This document shows positions 7,808 to 18,083 of a stretch of DNA of 64,000 nucleotides, piece by piece (positions within the stretch are counted from its first letter, which is position 1; each line of letters begins with the position of its first letter). Location of the stretch: positions 1 through 64,000 of the forward strand of contig CAMBSB010000002.1 of the NCBI GenBank assembly GCA_945870155.1, given 5' to 3'. The DNA is from Paludibacter jiangxiensis. Lineage in GTDB: Bacteria > Bacteroidota > Bacteroidia > Bacteroidales > Paludibacteraceae. The translations under genes and the position numbers were made by a program. The notes beneath the pieces are model-generated. The model did no database searches. It saw only the letters and a program-made list of their open reading frames with translations, and was not told the DNA's origin.

Positions 7808-9229
7808 TTAAATTCCAAATCCAAACACAGCTATTTGATTGTAAATTGCACTAAATAAACCTATTAGCATAATACCCATTGTACAAATAACCAAACTTAA
7901 TTTTAATGGAAAATCACTTTTAATAAGTTCAATCGGAGTTTCACTTTTAGTCAGGAACATAGCTTTGATAACCAGCAAATAATAATACAAGGAAATAATA
8001 GTATTAAGCAGAGCAATAAATACAAGAACATAAAAACCCTGATCAATAGCAGCTGCGAATACAAAAAACTTACTAAAAAATCCTGCAAAAGGCGGAATAC
8101 CAGCCAATGAAAATAGTGCTAACATCATAACAAAGCTCAGACGAGGATTTGTTTGGTATAAACCATTGTAATCGTCCAGTGCAACTTTCCCAGTACGCTC
8201 TTCTATTACCGACAAAACTCCAAATGCGGCTAAATTTGAAAATACATACACCAAAACATAATACACCAACGAAGTCATACCAATAGCTGTTCCGCTGATA
8301 ATTGCTAAAATAATATATCCAGCTTGCGAAATGGATGAGAATGCCAAAAATCGTTTAAGATTTTTCTGACGAATTGCAAAAATATTGGCTATGGTAATGC
8401 TAATAACAGCCAATCCCCAAAGAATTGGTTGCCATTGATCAATTAAATTTCCAAAAACTTTGACCAACAAAGTAAATAAAACAAAAACAGCCGATCCTTT
8501 TGAAATAACTGAAAGATAAGATGTTATATTAGTTTGAGCACCTTCGTAAACATCGGGAGTCCACAAATGGAAAGGCACCAATGATATTTTAAAAAATAAT
8601 CCTACAGCAAAAAACACGAATGCCATAATCTGTAAAGGAGTACCGGTAATTAATGTTGCCAAATCGCTAAAGTAAACTGTACCAGTAGAACCATAAATCA
8701 ATGATATTCCAAAAACTGAGATACTCGAAGCAAAAACAGCAGAAAGAATATATTTCGCACCAGCCTCAGCTGCATTGTTTTTGTATTTGTCGAAAGCAAC
8801 CAAAGCAGCCATAGGAATGGAAGCTGTTTCTAAACCAATAAAAAACAACAAGAAATTACCTGATGAAATCATTAAGTACATTCCCAGCAATGTTGAAAAA
8901 ATAAGGAAATAAAATTCACCTCGTTTTATTTTATTTTCTTCATTGTTTAAGAATTTATGGGCTTGTAACAAAACTATTAGCGTACCTACATTCAGAATAG
9001 TTTTAATGTAGGTTTGCATTGGATGGTATTGAAACATACCTCCTGCTACTTCAAAAGCATCACGAGGCACGCAATTTAAAATAATATGTACCGCAAATAA
9101 AACGAAAGCTATTGGTTGAAAATACTTAATAAGATTTTTTGAAGCAAATATGTCGAAAATTAAAAGAAAAATCATTACACCAATCAGCGATAATTCTTCC
9201 CGCATTTGCAAAAAACTACTGTAATCCAT
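7808..9229 (-). CDS. nuoN: NADH-quinone oxidoreductase subunit N
   Basis: The 473-residue membrane protein has about 14 hydrophobic helices and antiporter-like motifs of complex I subunit [16 protein letters not shown] near 130 with the conserved Glu, [15 protein letters not shown]-like around 155, and [19 protein letters not shown] around 215-235 with the conserved Lys and the broken-helix Pro. It forms one of the proton channels of complex I. It is the last gene of the minus-strand nuo operon. The length is slightly below E. coli NuoN (485), and no domain is missing. Confidence 0.93.
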   Translation of the reverse strand: MDYSSFLQMREELSLIGVMIFLLIFDIFASKNLIKYFQPIAFVLFAVHIILNCVPRDAFEVAGGMFQYHPMQTYIKTILNVGTLIVLLQAHKFLNNEENKIKRGEFYFLIFSTLLGMYLMISSGNFLLFFIGLETASIPMAALVAFDKYKNNAAEAGAKYILSAVFASSISVFGISLIYGSTGTVYFSDLATLITGTPLQIMAFVFFAVGLFFKISLVPFHLWTPDVYEGAQTNITSYLSVISKGSAVFVLFTLLVKVFGNLIDQWQPILWGLAVISITIANIFAIRQKNLKRFLAFSSISQAGYIILAIISGTAIGMTSLVYYVLVYVFSNLAAFGVLSVIEERTGKVALDDYNGLYQTNPRLSFVMMLALFSLAGIPPFAGFFSKFFVFAAAIDQGFYVLVFIALLNTIISLYYYLLVIKAMFLTKSETPIELIKSDFPLKLSLVICTMGIMLIGLFSAIYNQIAVFGFGI

Positions 9230-9330
9230 ATTGTTATATTTTGAAAACCACCGTACAATGGCGGTTTCGTGTGAATTTTGTATTTTTATTAAAATCTTTC
9301 ATCCCATTTTAAAAGGATATCAATCACATT

Positions 9331-10812
9331 CTATTTAATTAATTGACTGAGAATAGGAGCAACACTTTCGCCAATCATACTCGAAATCCAGAATGGAGCT
9401 GATCCCATGGCAAAAATTGCAATTATTAAAACGCTTACTGAAAGTCGTTCGTACCAGACAGCATCAGTTAATTCTTCGTGATGTTTATCATAAATAGGGC
9501 CAAAAATTATTTTACCCACGACTCTTAAAATATAAACAGCTGTAATTACTATAGATGAAACAGCTGTTATGGTTAGTACACGATGAAAAATATCGCTATG
9601 TTGGAAAGCTCCTACGAAAATTGTCATTTCAGCAACAAAACCACTTAAACTGGGTAAACCCAATGAAGCCATACCGGCAATAACATAACTTACTCCTAAA
9701 AATGGCAATACTTTCATTAAGCCACCCATCAATCTAATATCGCGTGTATGCGTGCGTCCGTAAATCATTCCAATTAATGCAAAGAAAAGTGCTGTCATCA
9801 AACCATGCGAAAGCATTTGAAGTATAGCTCCTGTAGTAGCCGTTTCGTTCATCATTAAAATGGCAAATAAAACCAATCCACAATGACTAACTGAAGAATA
9901 AGCATTTATATACTTTAAATCGGTTTGGTGAATTGCACCAAAAGCACCATAAACAACACTTATACCTGTTAGAATCAAGAATATCCAAGCCATTTCGTGA
10001 GCAGCTTCTGGCATTAAAAACATAGCAACTCTAAAACAACCATATCCTCCTAACTTCATTAACACTCCGGCATGTAACATAGATACAGCAGTTGGAGCCG
10101 AAGCATGACCATCGGGCGACCAGGTATGAAATGGAAATAACGCTCCTAAAACTCCGAATCCCATAAATGTTAATGGAAAGAAATAATACTGCATTTCAAC
10201 CGGAATATGTAGTTTAGCAATTTCGAGAAAATTCATGGTAGTAGCACCTGAACCAAAATAGATACCTAAAATTCCAACCAACAATAAGGCCGAGCCACCC
10301 ATCAACATCAAAGTCAACTTCATAGCCGAATATTCCTTGCGTCCTGTTCCCCAAATTCCTATTAGTAAATACATAGGAATCAAAGCAATCTCGTAATACA
10401 TGAACATGGTAAACAAGTCGGTGGTTATAAAAAATCCGTAAACACCTATCGATAATAAGCTGAACCACAAAAAGAATTCTTTAGGGAGTGGATCAATTTT
10501 CCATGAAGCAAAAACACCTGTAAATACTATTATGGATGATAAAATCAACATGGCAACAGAAATACCATCAACACCTACCGAGTAATGAATATTAAATGGT
10601 GCATACCAAACCGTATCTGCCATAAAAAGCATTTCGGCTGTATTTCCGGCAGCACGTTCTGTCAGATACATATAGGTAACAATACCAGACATAATCATCA
10701 ATAAAGATGCACCTAAAGTCATGACTATCAGGTATTGCTTGCGATTATTTGAAATAAATAATCCCAAAATCATGAATATGGGAATGAGAACGAATAATGA
10801 TAAAAAGTTCAT
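9331..10812 (-). CDS. nuoM: NADH-quinone oxidoreductase subunit M
   Basis: The 493 residues carry the NuoM hallmarks: YEIALIPMYLLIGIWG (about 140-155) with the key Glu, FPFHTWSPDGHASAPTAVSMLHAGVLMKLGGYG (about 225-258), and HGLMTALFF further on. It is an antiporter-like proton channel in the membrane arm. A 101-base spacer separates it from nuoN and an 88-base repeat-containing spacer from nuoL. The internal ORF at 10214 is a frame shadow. Confidence 0.94.
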   Translation of the reverse strand: MNFLSLFVLIPIFMILGLFISNNRKQYLIVMTLGASLLMIMSGIVTYMYLTERAAGNTAEMLFMADTVWYAPFNIHYSVGVDGISVAMLILSSIIVFTGVFASWKIDPLPKEFFLWFSLLSIGVYGFFITTDLFTMFMYYEIALIPMYLLIGIWGTGRKEYSAMKLTLMLMGGSALLLVGILGIYFGSGATTMNFLEIAKLHIPVEMQYYFFPLTFMGFGVLGALFPFHTWSPDGHASAPTAVSMLHAGVLMKLGGYGCFRVAMFLMPEAAHEMAWIFLILTGISVVYGAFGAIHQTDLKYINAYSSVSHCGLVLFAILMMNETATTGAILQMLSHGLMTALFFALIGMIYGRTHTRDIRLMGGLMKVLPFLGVSYVIAGMASLGLPSLSGFVAEMTIFVGAFQHSDIFHRVLTITAVSSIVITAVYILRVVGKIIFGPIYDKHHEELTDAVWYERLSVSVLIIAIFAMGSAPFWISSMIGESVAPILSQLIK

Positions 10813-10828
10813 ATTGTAATAATTTATA

Positions 10829-10900
10829 CTACCCCTAACCCCTAATGGGGAAAAAGATAAGTTTATATTTTTTTTCTAAGTATTCCCCTTTAGGGCTTAT
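10829..10900. repeat. CCCCTAA/GGGGAA word repeats in the nuoL-nuoM spacer
   Basis: CTACCCCTAACCCCTAATGGGG is followed by TTCCCCTTTAGGG in inverted orientation, so the spacer can fold into a hairpin. Similar words recur at about 2795, 13236, 13822, 13865 and 14019. These are non-coding repeats, not terminators, because they have no adjacent T-run on the transcribed strand. Confidence 0.6.
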
Positions 10901-12838
10901 TTAAAAAATGAATAACAAAACTGCAATTAATAAAGTCCCAAAAAGAAAAACATAAGCATATTGCTGTAACTGACCCGATTGGAAGCCTTTTATGCGCAAT
11001 GAAACCCATTGTGTTGTATTGGCAAATCCATCCATGGTTGCATCTATCACATGTCTGTCGAACCAAGCAATTGGACGCGAAATATTATTGAATACAATAT
11101 TTTTGGTAATAAACATATATACTTCATCGATATAAAATCGATTGCTTGCTCCTTTATATAATCCTGAAAATATTTTAGCCAGTTTATCTGGAGTTGTGCT
11201 TTGTTTGCGATACATCATGGTAGCTATCAAAATTGAAATACTTGCTACAACTACACTCACAATAGCTACAGTCAGATTGATATGGATATGATAATCAGCT
11301 CCGGTACTGCTTACAAATTCTCCAAATGGAATAAATCCTGCAACACAAGTTACTGCTGCAAGAAAAATCAAAGGAAACGCCATAGCAAAAGGTGATTCGT
11401 GCGGTGTATGTCCGGCTCCATGATCATCGTGTCCGTGTGATGAGGCTTTGATAGTATAATCCTTGCCCCAAAATATGCTGTAATATAAACGGAACATATA
11501 AAATGCTGTTAATGCTGCTACGAAAGTCATTAACCCACCAATAAATGGGCTGAACTCGTAACTTGCAGAAAGAATTTCGTCCTTACTGAAAAATCCTGAA
11601 AATGGAGGAATACCGGCAATCGCCAAACATGCAATTAAAAATGTCCAGTTAGTTATAGGCAAATATTTACGAAGTCCACCCATATCTTTAATTTCGTTAC
11701 TATGAACGGCATGAATAACAGAACCTGCACCTAAGAATAACAATGCCTTGAACATAGCATGAGTAAACAAATGGAACATGGAAGCCATATAACCTGTACC
11801 TTCATGTCCTTCATATCCCGAAACTCCCAAAGCTACCATCATAAAAGCTATTTGCGAAATAGTAGAAAAAGCCAGCACACGTTTTATGTCTGTTTGAACA
11901 CAAGCTATAACCGCAGCAAAAAGGGCAGTAAATGCACCCACGTAAGCTATTCCATGGAGTACTTCGGGTGTCTGGAAATAATATACCGGAAAAAATCGAG
12001 CCACCAAAAATACACCGGCAACTACCATGGTTGCAGCGTGTATCAATGCAGAAACAGGTGTTGGACCTTCCATAGCATCGGGTAACCAAATTTGCAATGG
12101 AAACATAGCCGATTTACCTGCACCACCAATAAAAATTCCTGCCATTGCCCAACTTAATACCGAAAATCCCATGAATGTGATACCGGTAGTTCCGGCAAAA
12201 ACTGTTGTGTGTTCTGCTGTTAAAATGGTGAAATCAAATGTTTTAGTGTAGAACGAAAGTATAAGAATTCCTATAAGAAAGAACAAATCGGCAAATCGAG
12301 TTACAATAAAAGCTTTTTTTGCAGCTGCAACTGCTGATGGTTTTGTATAATAAAAACCTATTAAAAGGAAAGACGATACACCTACCAATTCCCAAAAAAT
12401 ATACATCTGAAAAATATTGGTAGCTACTACCAGTCCCAACATGGAAAAAGTAAACAACGATAGGAAAGCATAATAACGTTGAAAACCTTTCTCACCGTCC
12501 ATATAACTTAAACTATAAATGTTCACCATAAAAGAAATGGTAGAAATTACCACCAGCATCATTACGGAAATGGGGTCGAGCAAAATGCCTAAATTGATGT
12601 GCAAAGCATCGGTAAACCTGAGCCATTCCATATCGTAAACTATCACCTTTTCATAGACGCCGGCAACTTTATGCAGCGTAAAATACTCAAAAGCAGTATA
12701 ATAGGATAAAGCGGTAATAATTCCCAAAACTATAGTTCCAATTGTACCGGCTACTTTTGGTTTCCATTTAGAGTCAACCAGTCCCAAAACTATGAAACTG
12801 AGAAGTGGAAGTACTAAAATCAATAATGTATATTGCAT
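10901..12838 (-). CDS. nuoL: NADH-quinone oxidoreductase subunit L
   Basis: The 645-residue protein shows the NuoL core: FWELVGVSSFLLIGFYY (about 148-165), MFPLQIWLPDAMEGPTPVSALIHAATMVVAG (about 240-270), and FTHAMFKALLFLGAGSVIH (about 335-353). A His-rich loop (SSHGHDDHGAGHTPHE) precedes the long C-terminal lateral helix region. It is the distal proton channel with the coupling helix. The His-rich insertion is a common Bacteroidota feature of unclear role. The ORFs at 11759, 11811 and 12027 are shadows. Confidence 0.94.
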   Translation of the reverse strand: MQYTLLILVLPLLSFIVLGLVDSKWKPKVAGTIGTIVLGIITALSYYTAFEYFTLHKVAGVYEKVIVYDMEWLRFTDALHINLGILLDPISVMMLVVISTISFMVNIYSLSYMDGEKGFQRYYAFLSLFTFSMLGLVVATNIFQMYIFWELVGVSSFLLIGFYYTKPSAVAAAKKAFIVTRFADLFFLIGILILSFYTKTFDFTILTAEHTTVFAGTTGITFMGFSVLSWAMAGIFIGGAGKSAMFPLQIWLPDAMEGPTPVSALIHAATMVVAGVFLVARFFPVYYFQTPEVLHGIAYVGAFTALFAAVIACVQTDIKRVLAFSTISQIAFMMVALGVSGYEGHEGTGYMASMFHLFTHAMFKALLFLGAGSVIHAVHSNEIKDMGGLRKYLPITNWTFLIACLAIAGIPPFSGFFSKDEILSASYEFSPFIGGLMTFVAALTAFYMFRLYYSIFWGKDYTIKASSHGHDDHGAGHTPHESPFAMAFPLIFLAAVTCVAGFIPFGEFVSSTGADYHIHINLTVAIVSVVVASISILIATMMYRKQSTTPDKLAKIFSGLYKGASNRFYIDEVYMFITKNIVFNNISRPIAWFDRHVIDATMDGFANTTQWVSLRIKGFQSGQLQQYAYVFLFGTLLIAVLLFIF

Positions 12839-12881
12839 ATTATCTAATTGTCAATTGTAAATGTTTTAATTGTCAATGTAA

Positions 12882-13223
12882 TTATTCTTTCATTTGGTCT
12901 AAGTTACCAACTTCAACACTGTTCAAATTGCGATAGATGTTAATGATTATTGCAATTGCAACAGCTGTTTCACATGCTGCAATAGCAATAGTGAAAAGTG
13001 TAAAATAAAAACCTTCAAGTCGTTCGGGATATAAATAACGATTGAAAGTAACGAAATTAATATCAGCAGCATTGAGCATTAGTTCAATCGATATCAATAT
13101 CATTAATAAACTTTTACGGGTAAGAAACCCATAAACGCCTGCAAAAAACATGATTAAACTAATTCCTAAATAAGCTTCCATAGGAATTGATCCGGAGAAA
13201 AAATTTGAAAATAATTCAGACAT
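12882..13223 (-). CDS. nuoK: NADH-quinone oxidoreductase subunit K
   Basis: This small protein (113 residues from the first ATG, 99 from the internal Met at 13181) has three membrane helices. It includes ISIELMLNAADINFV with the conserved Glu on helix 2, and a second Glu in AACETAVAIAI on helix 3; both are essential proton-path residues in NuoK. I keep the longer start because homologues usually have a few residues before the MEAYLG-like segment, but the shorter start is possible. It lies between nuoJ and nuoL, as in other nuo operons. Confidence 0.92.
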   Translation of the reverse strand: MSELFSNFFSGSIPMEAYLGISLIMFFAGVYGFLTRKSLLMILISIELMLNAADINFVTFNRYLYPERLEGFYFTLFTIAIAACETAVAIAIIINIYRNLNSVEVGNLDQMKE

Positions 13224-13316
13224 AAATTTTAAAATTACCCCAAAGTCCTAAATGGGATTTTGAGTTAGTTATAATTCATTTAAAACCTAAAAACATACAC
13301 TTTAAAGAGCTGTGAT

Positions 13317-13829
13317 TTACCTTCTTCGTGCAACCATGATAGCACCTACTATACAAGCTAACAATAAGATACTAATCATTTCGAAAGGCAATAAATACTG
13401 ATATTTATCTGTTCCCATCATAATATGCCCTAATTTCTGAGGTGTAAGTTCTTCCATTAAGGGAAGTTGGATAACTTTTTTTACATTCCAGTAAATTATA
13501 TGTCCACAAAAAGCTAAACCTGCAACTGAAGTAACCAAAGCCACTAACCTACGAATTGGTAACTCAGATTTTACATTTTCACCCGGTCGGTTTGTGAGTA
13601 AAATTGCAAAAATAAAAATCACCATAATTCCACCTGCATATACTGCAATTTGTACTGCAAATAAATAGCTGAAACCCAATAAAAGATACAATCCCGCAGT
13701 ACCTAAAAGTACAAATAACAAATAAGTTGCCGAACGAATAATTTGCTTTGATGTAACTGCCAAAATTGAGAAAACAGTAATTATTACTGCTAAAACGTAA
13801 AATATAATTTGTTCTGCCATAGACCCCAA
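13317..13829 (-). CDS. nuoJ: NADH-quinone oxidoreductase subunit J
   Basis: The 170-residue protein has five membrane helices. The family signature ATYLLFVLLGTAGLYLLLGFSYLFAVQIAVYAGGIMVIFIFAI spans residues about 33-75, where the third helix forms the pi-bulge segment that flips during turnover. The C-terminal helix ends in VGAIMVARRR. It sits between nuoI (with a 186-bp repeat-filled spacer) and nuoK. Confidence 0.93.
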   Translation of the reverse strand: MGSMAEQIIFYVLAVIITVFSILAVTSKQIIRSATYLLFVLLGTAGLYLLLGFSYLFAVQIAVYAGGIMVIFIFAILLTNRPGENVKSELPIRRLVALVTSVAGLAFCGHIIYWNVKKVIQLPLMEELTPQKLGHIMMGTDKYQYLLPFEMISILLLACIVGAIMVARRR

Positions 13830-14015
13830 ACCCCTTCTAAAGAGGATGTAGATTAGTTTATAATTGACCCTAAACCCAAAAGGGAAAAGAGTTGTTTGGT
13901 TTATTTATGTTTTTCTTTAATCAAAATCAAATCTTAAAATCTTCAAACCCTCAAATTTTCAAACCCTCAAATCTTCAATCCCGATAGCTATCGGGACAAA
14001 TCTTCAAACCCATTT
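13830..14015. repeat. Repeat-filled nuoI-nuoJ spacer with an 18-bp perfect palindrome
   Basis: The spacer holds CCCCAAACCCC and CCCTAAACCC words near 13822-13885. It then has tandem TCTTCAAACCCTCAAA-like words (13935-13975), the perfect palindrome TCCCGATAGCTATCGGGA (13979-13996), another TCTTCAAACCC, and finally TCCCCTTTAGGGG (14019 onward). No ORF is supported. The palindrome lies inside the row of tandem words, as if inserted into it. Confidence 0.75.
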
Positions 14016-14513
14016 TTATTCCCCTTTAGGGGCAAGGGTTTCTTTCTTCTTCTCTCTCAGTTTTGATCCTTCTTTATTTAATGTCTGTATTAATTTACTT
14101 CTTGTAAATACGGCATTTTCAAAAGTATTATTGAACTTTATAGCATCCGAAGGACAAGTGATAACGCATAAATTGCAAAATGTACACATGCCTAAATCCC
14201 ATGAATATTTACTTAGGATCTTTTTCTTTTTGCCTTCAGCGGTTTCTATCATTTCAGAAGTAATGTTAATTGTTCCATTCGGACAATTCAACTGACATAT
14301 TCCACATGAAGTACAGGCATGTTCGTTGTTTTCGTCATGCGGCATCACCAATTCTGCTCTGAAACGGTCTGAAATTACCAAAGTATCTCTGTTTTCAGGA
14401 TATTGCTGTGTAACTTTTTTAGTCCACAATTCTTTCCATGTTACCGACATTCCACCCATAAGTGATCTGATTCCGGTAAATAATCCTGAAAAATATTCTG
14501 TTATTGAACTCAT
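14016..14513 (-). CDS. nuoI: NADH-quinone oxidoreductase subunit I
   Basis: The 165-residue protein has two 4Fe-4S motifs, CTSCGICQLNCP (about 62-73) and CTFCNLCVITCP (about 110-121). These hold clusters N6a and N6b, which pass electrons towards NuoB. An amphipathic N-terminus (SITEYFSGLFTGIRSLMGGM) contacts the membrane arm. The order H-I-J matches other nuo operons. The plus-strand ORF at 14326 is a shadow. Confidence 0.94.
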   Translation of the reverse strand: MSSITEYFSGLFTGIRSLMGGMSVTWKELWTKKVTQQYPENRDTLVISDRFRAELVMPHDENNEHACTSCGICQLNCPNGTINITSEMIETAEGKKKKILSKYSWDLGMCTFCNLCVITCPSDAIKFNNTFENAVFTRSKLIQTLNKEGSKLREKKKETLAPKGE

Positions 14514-14579
14514 TTTTTTATTTACAATTTAGATATTTACAATGTACAATTGAATTTAAATCAATTGTAATTCAATGAA

Positions 14580-15698
14580 TTAGATTATTCCAAATAAATC
14601 TTTCAAGGTTAATCCAGTGAGAACCAGTATAACCATTACAACAATATTTACCAGATTTATCGGCAATAAATATTTCCATTCAAGATTTAACAATTGGTCG
14701 ATACGTAAACGAGGAAAAGACCAACGTACCCATAAACTTAGGAAAATCAATACTGCTGTTTTAGCAAAAAACCATACATAAGAAGGAATAAAATCCATTA
14801 TTCCGTTAAATGCATCCCAGCCCTGAACCTGAATGGGTAAAAATCCACCTAAAAATACGGTAGTTGCAATGGATGCAATGATAAACATATTCAGATATTC
14901 GGCTAAGTAATAGAAACCAAATTGTAGACCGGAATATTCAGTATGATAACCGGCAGTTAACTCCGATTCTGCTTCAGGTAAGTCGAATGGACCACGATTT
15001 GTTTCGGCATGTCCTGATATTAAATAGATTACAAATGCAATAATAGAAGAAATATGACCATTAAAAATATTCCAGCAATATCGTTGACCTTCAATTAATT
15101 CTGAAAATTGCATTGTTCCTGCAAGTACAACTATGGTCATTAAAGCAAATCCGGCTGAAAGTTCGTAACTTACAAACTGAGCTCCACTTCGCATAGCTCC
15201 AATCATTGAATATTTATTGTTACTGGACCATCCTGCCAATAATACGCCAATAATACCAACCGATGAAACAGCTGTTACATATAAAACTCCAATATTAAAG
15301 TCAACAGCCAAAAGTCCTTTACCAAATGGAATTGCGCCAAATGTTGCCATGGAAGCCACAATCATAAAAAATGGTGCTGCAAAAAACAGAAATCTGTCGG
15401 AACGAGTGATCTTTACAATTTCTTTCAACAGAATTTTAATCATATCGGCCAAACTCTGTAACAATCCCCATTTACCAACGCGATTAGGACCATAACGTGC
15501 CTGAAAAAATGCAGTTATTTTGCGCTCAGCATAAATTAGTATTAAAGCTATTACCGCGTAAGCTGTTAACAAGGCTACAATTACCAAAGCAAATTCAATA
15601 AATAACACCCAAAATTCAGGCATTGAAGATCTTAATGTTGTATCCAGCCAAGTAGTGAGGTTTGATATTTCTAAAGGATGAGAATAATTTAGCAACAT
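14580..15698 (-). CDS. nuoH: NADH-quinone oxidoreductase subunit H
   Basis: I choose the Met at 15698 ([11 protein letters not shown]) rather than the ORF start at 15746, because the 16 extra residues lie over a tandem-repeat spacer. The 372-residue product has about eight membrane helices. The quinone-site loop shows [36 protein letters not shown], followed by [20 protein letters not shown], both diagnostic of NuoH. It couples quinone reduction to the membrane arm. The plus-strand ORF at 15217 is a shadow. Confidence 0.93.
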   Translation of the reverse strand: MLLNYSHPLEISNLTTWLDTTLRSSMPEFWVLFIEFALVIVALLTAYAVIALILIYAERKITAFFQARYGPNRVGKWGLLQSLADMIKILLKEIVKITRSDRFLFFAAPFFMIVASMATFGAIPFGKGLLAVDFNIGVLYVTAVSSVGIIGVLLAGWSSNNKYSMIGAMRSGAQFVSYELSAGFALMTIVVLAGTMQFSELIEGQRYCWNIFNGHISSIIAFVIYLISGHAETNRGPFDLPEAESELTAGYHTEYSGLQFGFYYLAEYLNMFIIASIATTVFLGGFLPIQVQGWDAFNGIMDFIPSYVWFFAKTAVLIFLSLWVRWSFPRLRIDQLLNLEWKYLLPINLVNIVVMVILVLTGLTLKDLFGII

Positions 15699-15812
15699 AA
15701 TTTTAAATATTTTAGTAAACGTGTATACAGGTAAACGAGTATACAAGTGAATGAACGAAAAGAATTTTAGGCGAATTGTGTACTCGTTTCCTAGTCTCCA
15801 TATTTCCTATCA
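15699..15812. repeat. Tandem word repeats in the nuoCD-nuoH spacer
   Basis: GTAAACGTGTATACAGGTAAACGAGTATACAAG repeats (read in 16-base units) a GTATAC/GTAAACG word, and ACTCGTTTCC follows. The repeats lie between the chosen nuoH start and nuoCD and argue against the longer nuoH start. Confidence 0.5.
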
Positions 15813-17441
15813 TCATCTGTCAATATCCGGTATCACATAATCCATTGAACCACCTATACCTATAAAGTCGGATATTTTTTCGTTTTTACAAATCAATGGC
15901 ATAGCCGAAACAAGAGCCATTGAAGGAGAACGGAATTTTAAACGATAAGGGAATCTTTCACCTCTACTTTCGATAAATACGCCAAATTCACCTCTACAAG
16001 CTTCAATACGCGAATAATATTCTCCTTCGGGGAGTTTAATAATAGCTTTAGTTTTAGCACAAATTTCACCTTCGGGAATATTGTCAATCAATTGCTCAAT
16101 AATATGAAGTGATTCCTCTATTTCATCCAAACGGTTTAAATATCGGGCATATGAGTCGCCTTCGGTGCGGATAATTTCTTTAAATTCAACTTGATTATAA
16201 AGTGCGTAAGGAATATGTTTACGTATATCGCACGACCATCCCGAAGCTCTACCTGCCGGTCCTGTTACGGCATAAGATATGGCATCTTCCTTCGATAGAT
16301 TTCCAATTTTCACCATGCGTCCTAAGGCTATCACATTGTGTGAGAAGAATCTATCATATTCTCTTAACTTTGAGCGCATGTAAATAACGAAATCTTTTAC
16401 ATCTTTTTGAAATTGATTGTAAATATCAAACATGACTCCACCAACTACATTTTGATTGATAATTAATCGACCACCACAAGTTTTATCAAAAATATCCAAT
16501 ATAATTTCACGCTCACGCATACCATATATAAATGCCGTAGTTGCTCCCAAATCATTGGTTTGACAAGCCCATGCCAGACAATGCGAATCAATTCGATTCA
16601 ACTCATCCATAATGGTACGTATATACTGTGCTCTTTCGGGTACTTCAATTTCGGCAGCTTTTTCCACACACATACATAAACCATGGCGATTTATGTTGGC
16701 CGAAAGATAATCAAGGCGGTCGGTGAAGTGAAGTATTTGTGGGTAAGTTAGATTTTCGCTTAATTTTTCTATTCCACGGTGAATGTATCCACTGTGAACA
16801 TCAATTTTTTTTACAATTTCTCCATCCAAAGCTGTGCGAAAATGCATTACACCATGCGTTGATGGATGTTGTGGTCCAATATTGATAATATATGGATCGT
16901 CTTCAAAAACATTCACTGTTTCTTCAACCAAACCATCGGGAGTTTCCATAATGCGAGGTGCTGTATCCACCATTTCGACACTCTCGAACGAAAGTGGATT
17001 TAATTCAGGATTTGCATCATAATCTTTTCTTAAAGGATATCCAACCCAATCGGCGTTTAAAAAGAATTTACGCATATCCGGGTTATTTATAAACCTAATA
17101 CCCAATAAAGCATATACTTCCCTTTCGTTGAAATGTGCAGTTTCGAAAATATCTGTAATAGAGTAAAGTAATGGATTTTCACGGTCGGAAGTTCCTGTTT
17201 TCAACACCAATTCTTTGGATAAGTCGGTGGATGAACATAACAAATAATTTACTCCAAGTTCTTCGCCTCTGTCAACGCCTATTAATTTTACAAGAAAATC
17301 AAAAGGAAGTTCTGCATTATCACGCAGTGTCTTTACCAATAAATGTAATTGTTGCCAAGCTACAGTAACCGTAAGTTTTTGCTTTTGCTCAATAACTGCA
17401 TCAGGTACAGTGTTAAGTATTAGCTCTTTAATTTTTTCCAT
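15813..17441 (-). CDS. nuoCD: Fused NADH-quinone oxidoreductase subunits C and D
   Basis: The 542 residues contain a NuoC-like domain (about 1-150; FETAHFNEREVYALLGIRF and LRKDYDANPE near its end) and a NuoD domain (about 178-542). The latter includes NIGPQHPSTHGVMHFRTALDGE, HVHSGYIHRGIEK-type residues, GGVMFDIYNQ and the C-terminal PDIDR. The CD fusion is common in Bacteroidota and enterobacteria. NuoD forms much of the quinone pocket. The gene ends in TGA at the natural end of the family, showing that UGA is a stop in this genome. Plus-strand ORFs inside are shadows. Confidence 0.94.
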   Translation of the reverse strand: MEKIKELILNTVPDAVIEQKQKLTVTVAWQQLHLLVKTLRDNAELPFDFLVKLIGVDRGEELGVNYLLCSSTDLSKELVLKTGTSDRENPLLYSITDIFETAHFNEREVYALLGIRFINNPDMRKFFLNADWVGYPLRKDYDANPELNPLSFESVEMVDTAPRIMETPDGLVEETVNVFEDDPYIINIGPQHPSTHGVMHFRTALDGEIVKKIDVHSGYIHRGIEKLSENLTYPQILHFTDRLDYLSANINRHGLCMCVEKAAEIEVPERAQYIRTIMDELNRIDSHCLAWACQTNDLGATTAFIYGMREREIILDIFDKTCGGRLIINQNVVGGVMFDIYNQFQKDVKDFVIYMRSKLREYDRFFSHNVIALGRMVKIGNLSKEDAISYAVTGPAGRASGWSCDIRKHIPYALYNQVEFKEIIRTEGDSYARYLNRLDEIEESLHIIEQLIDNIPEGEICAKTKAIIKLPEGEYYSRIEACRGEFGVFIESRGERFPYRLKFRSPSMALVSAMPLICKNEKISDFIGIGGSMDYVIPDIDR

Positions 17442-17519
17442 TTTAATTCTTTTATTACATTTACAAATAACTTGAAAACATTCAATTGTAAATTGTAAAT
17501 GTTTAAATTGTAAATGATA
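17442..17519. repeat. ATTGTAAATG word repeats in the nuoB-nuoCD spacer
   Basis: ATTACATTTACAAATAAC and CAATTGTAAATTGTAAATG, then AAATTGTAAATG, repeat the word ATTGTAAATG in both orientations. Related words fill the spacers at 12839-12881 and 14514-14579. Confidence 0.6.
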
Positions 17520-18083
17520 TTATCTTTGTTTATTTCCCAAAAACTGTTCTACCTTTATTTTACGCTGCAATTGCATAAGTCCATAAAATAAAGATTCCGG
17601 GCGTGGTGGACAGCCTGGAACATAAACATCTACCGGAATAATCAAATCAACACCATTTACTACATGATATGAATTCACAAAAGGACCTCCCGAAATAGCA
17701 CAAGCACCCATGGCTAATACATATTTTGGTTCGGCCATTTGGTCATAAACTCGTTTTATCAGAGGAGCCATTTTATGCACCATTGTTCCTGCAACTATCA
17801 TTAAATCAGCTTGTCGCGGACTATTGCGGGTTACTTCCATTCCAAAGCGTGCAATATCATGGTGTGCTGCTGCAGTCGACATAAATTCAATACCACAACA
17901 ACTTGTTGCATATATCAAGGGCCAAATAGAATTGGAACGACCCCAGTTAATCATATCATCCAATTTACTTAAAACTACATTAACACCATTGGCTTCAAGT
18001 TCCTTAATGTAATTTTCAAGATACTCATTATCATTAAATTCCTCAGTTGGAATTCCTTTTATATCGATATTTTTTAATTCCAT
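17520..18083 (-). CDS. nuoB: NADH-quinone oxidoreductase subunit B
   Basis: The 187-residue protein has the N2-cluster ligands: the double Cys in [13 protein letters not shown] (about 61-73), a third Cys in [11 protein letters not shown] and a fourth in [11 protein letters not shown]2 hands electrons to quinone at the NuoB/NuoD interface. The start overlaps the end of nuoA by 10 bases, indicating translational coupling. Confidence 0.95.
   Translation of the reverse strand: MELKNIDIKGIPTEEFNDNEYLENYIKELEANGVNVVLSKLDDMINWGRSNSIWPLIYATSCCGIEFMSTAAAHHDIARFGMEVTRNSPRQADLMIVAGTMVHKMAPLIKRVYDQMAEPKYVLAMGACAISGGPFVNSYHVVNGVDLIIPVDVYVPGCPPRPESLFYGLMQLQRKIKVEQFLGNKQR

Noticed and set aside
11759-12251. 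ORFs inside nuoL on both strands
   Set aside because: Shadows of a well-conserved gene.
15699-15746. Longer NuoH start
   Set aside because: The 16 additional residues are encoded by tandem repeat DNA in the spacer and are absent from the usual NuoH N-terminus.
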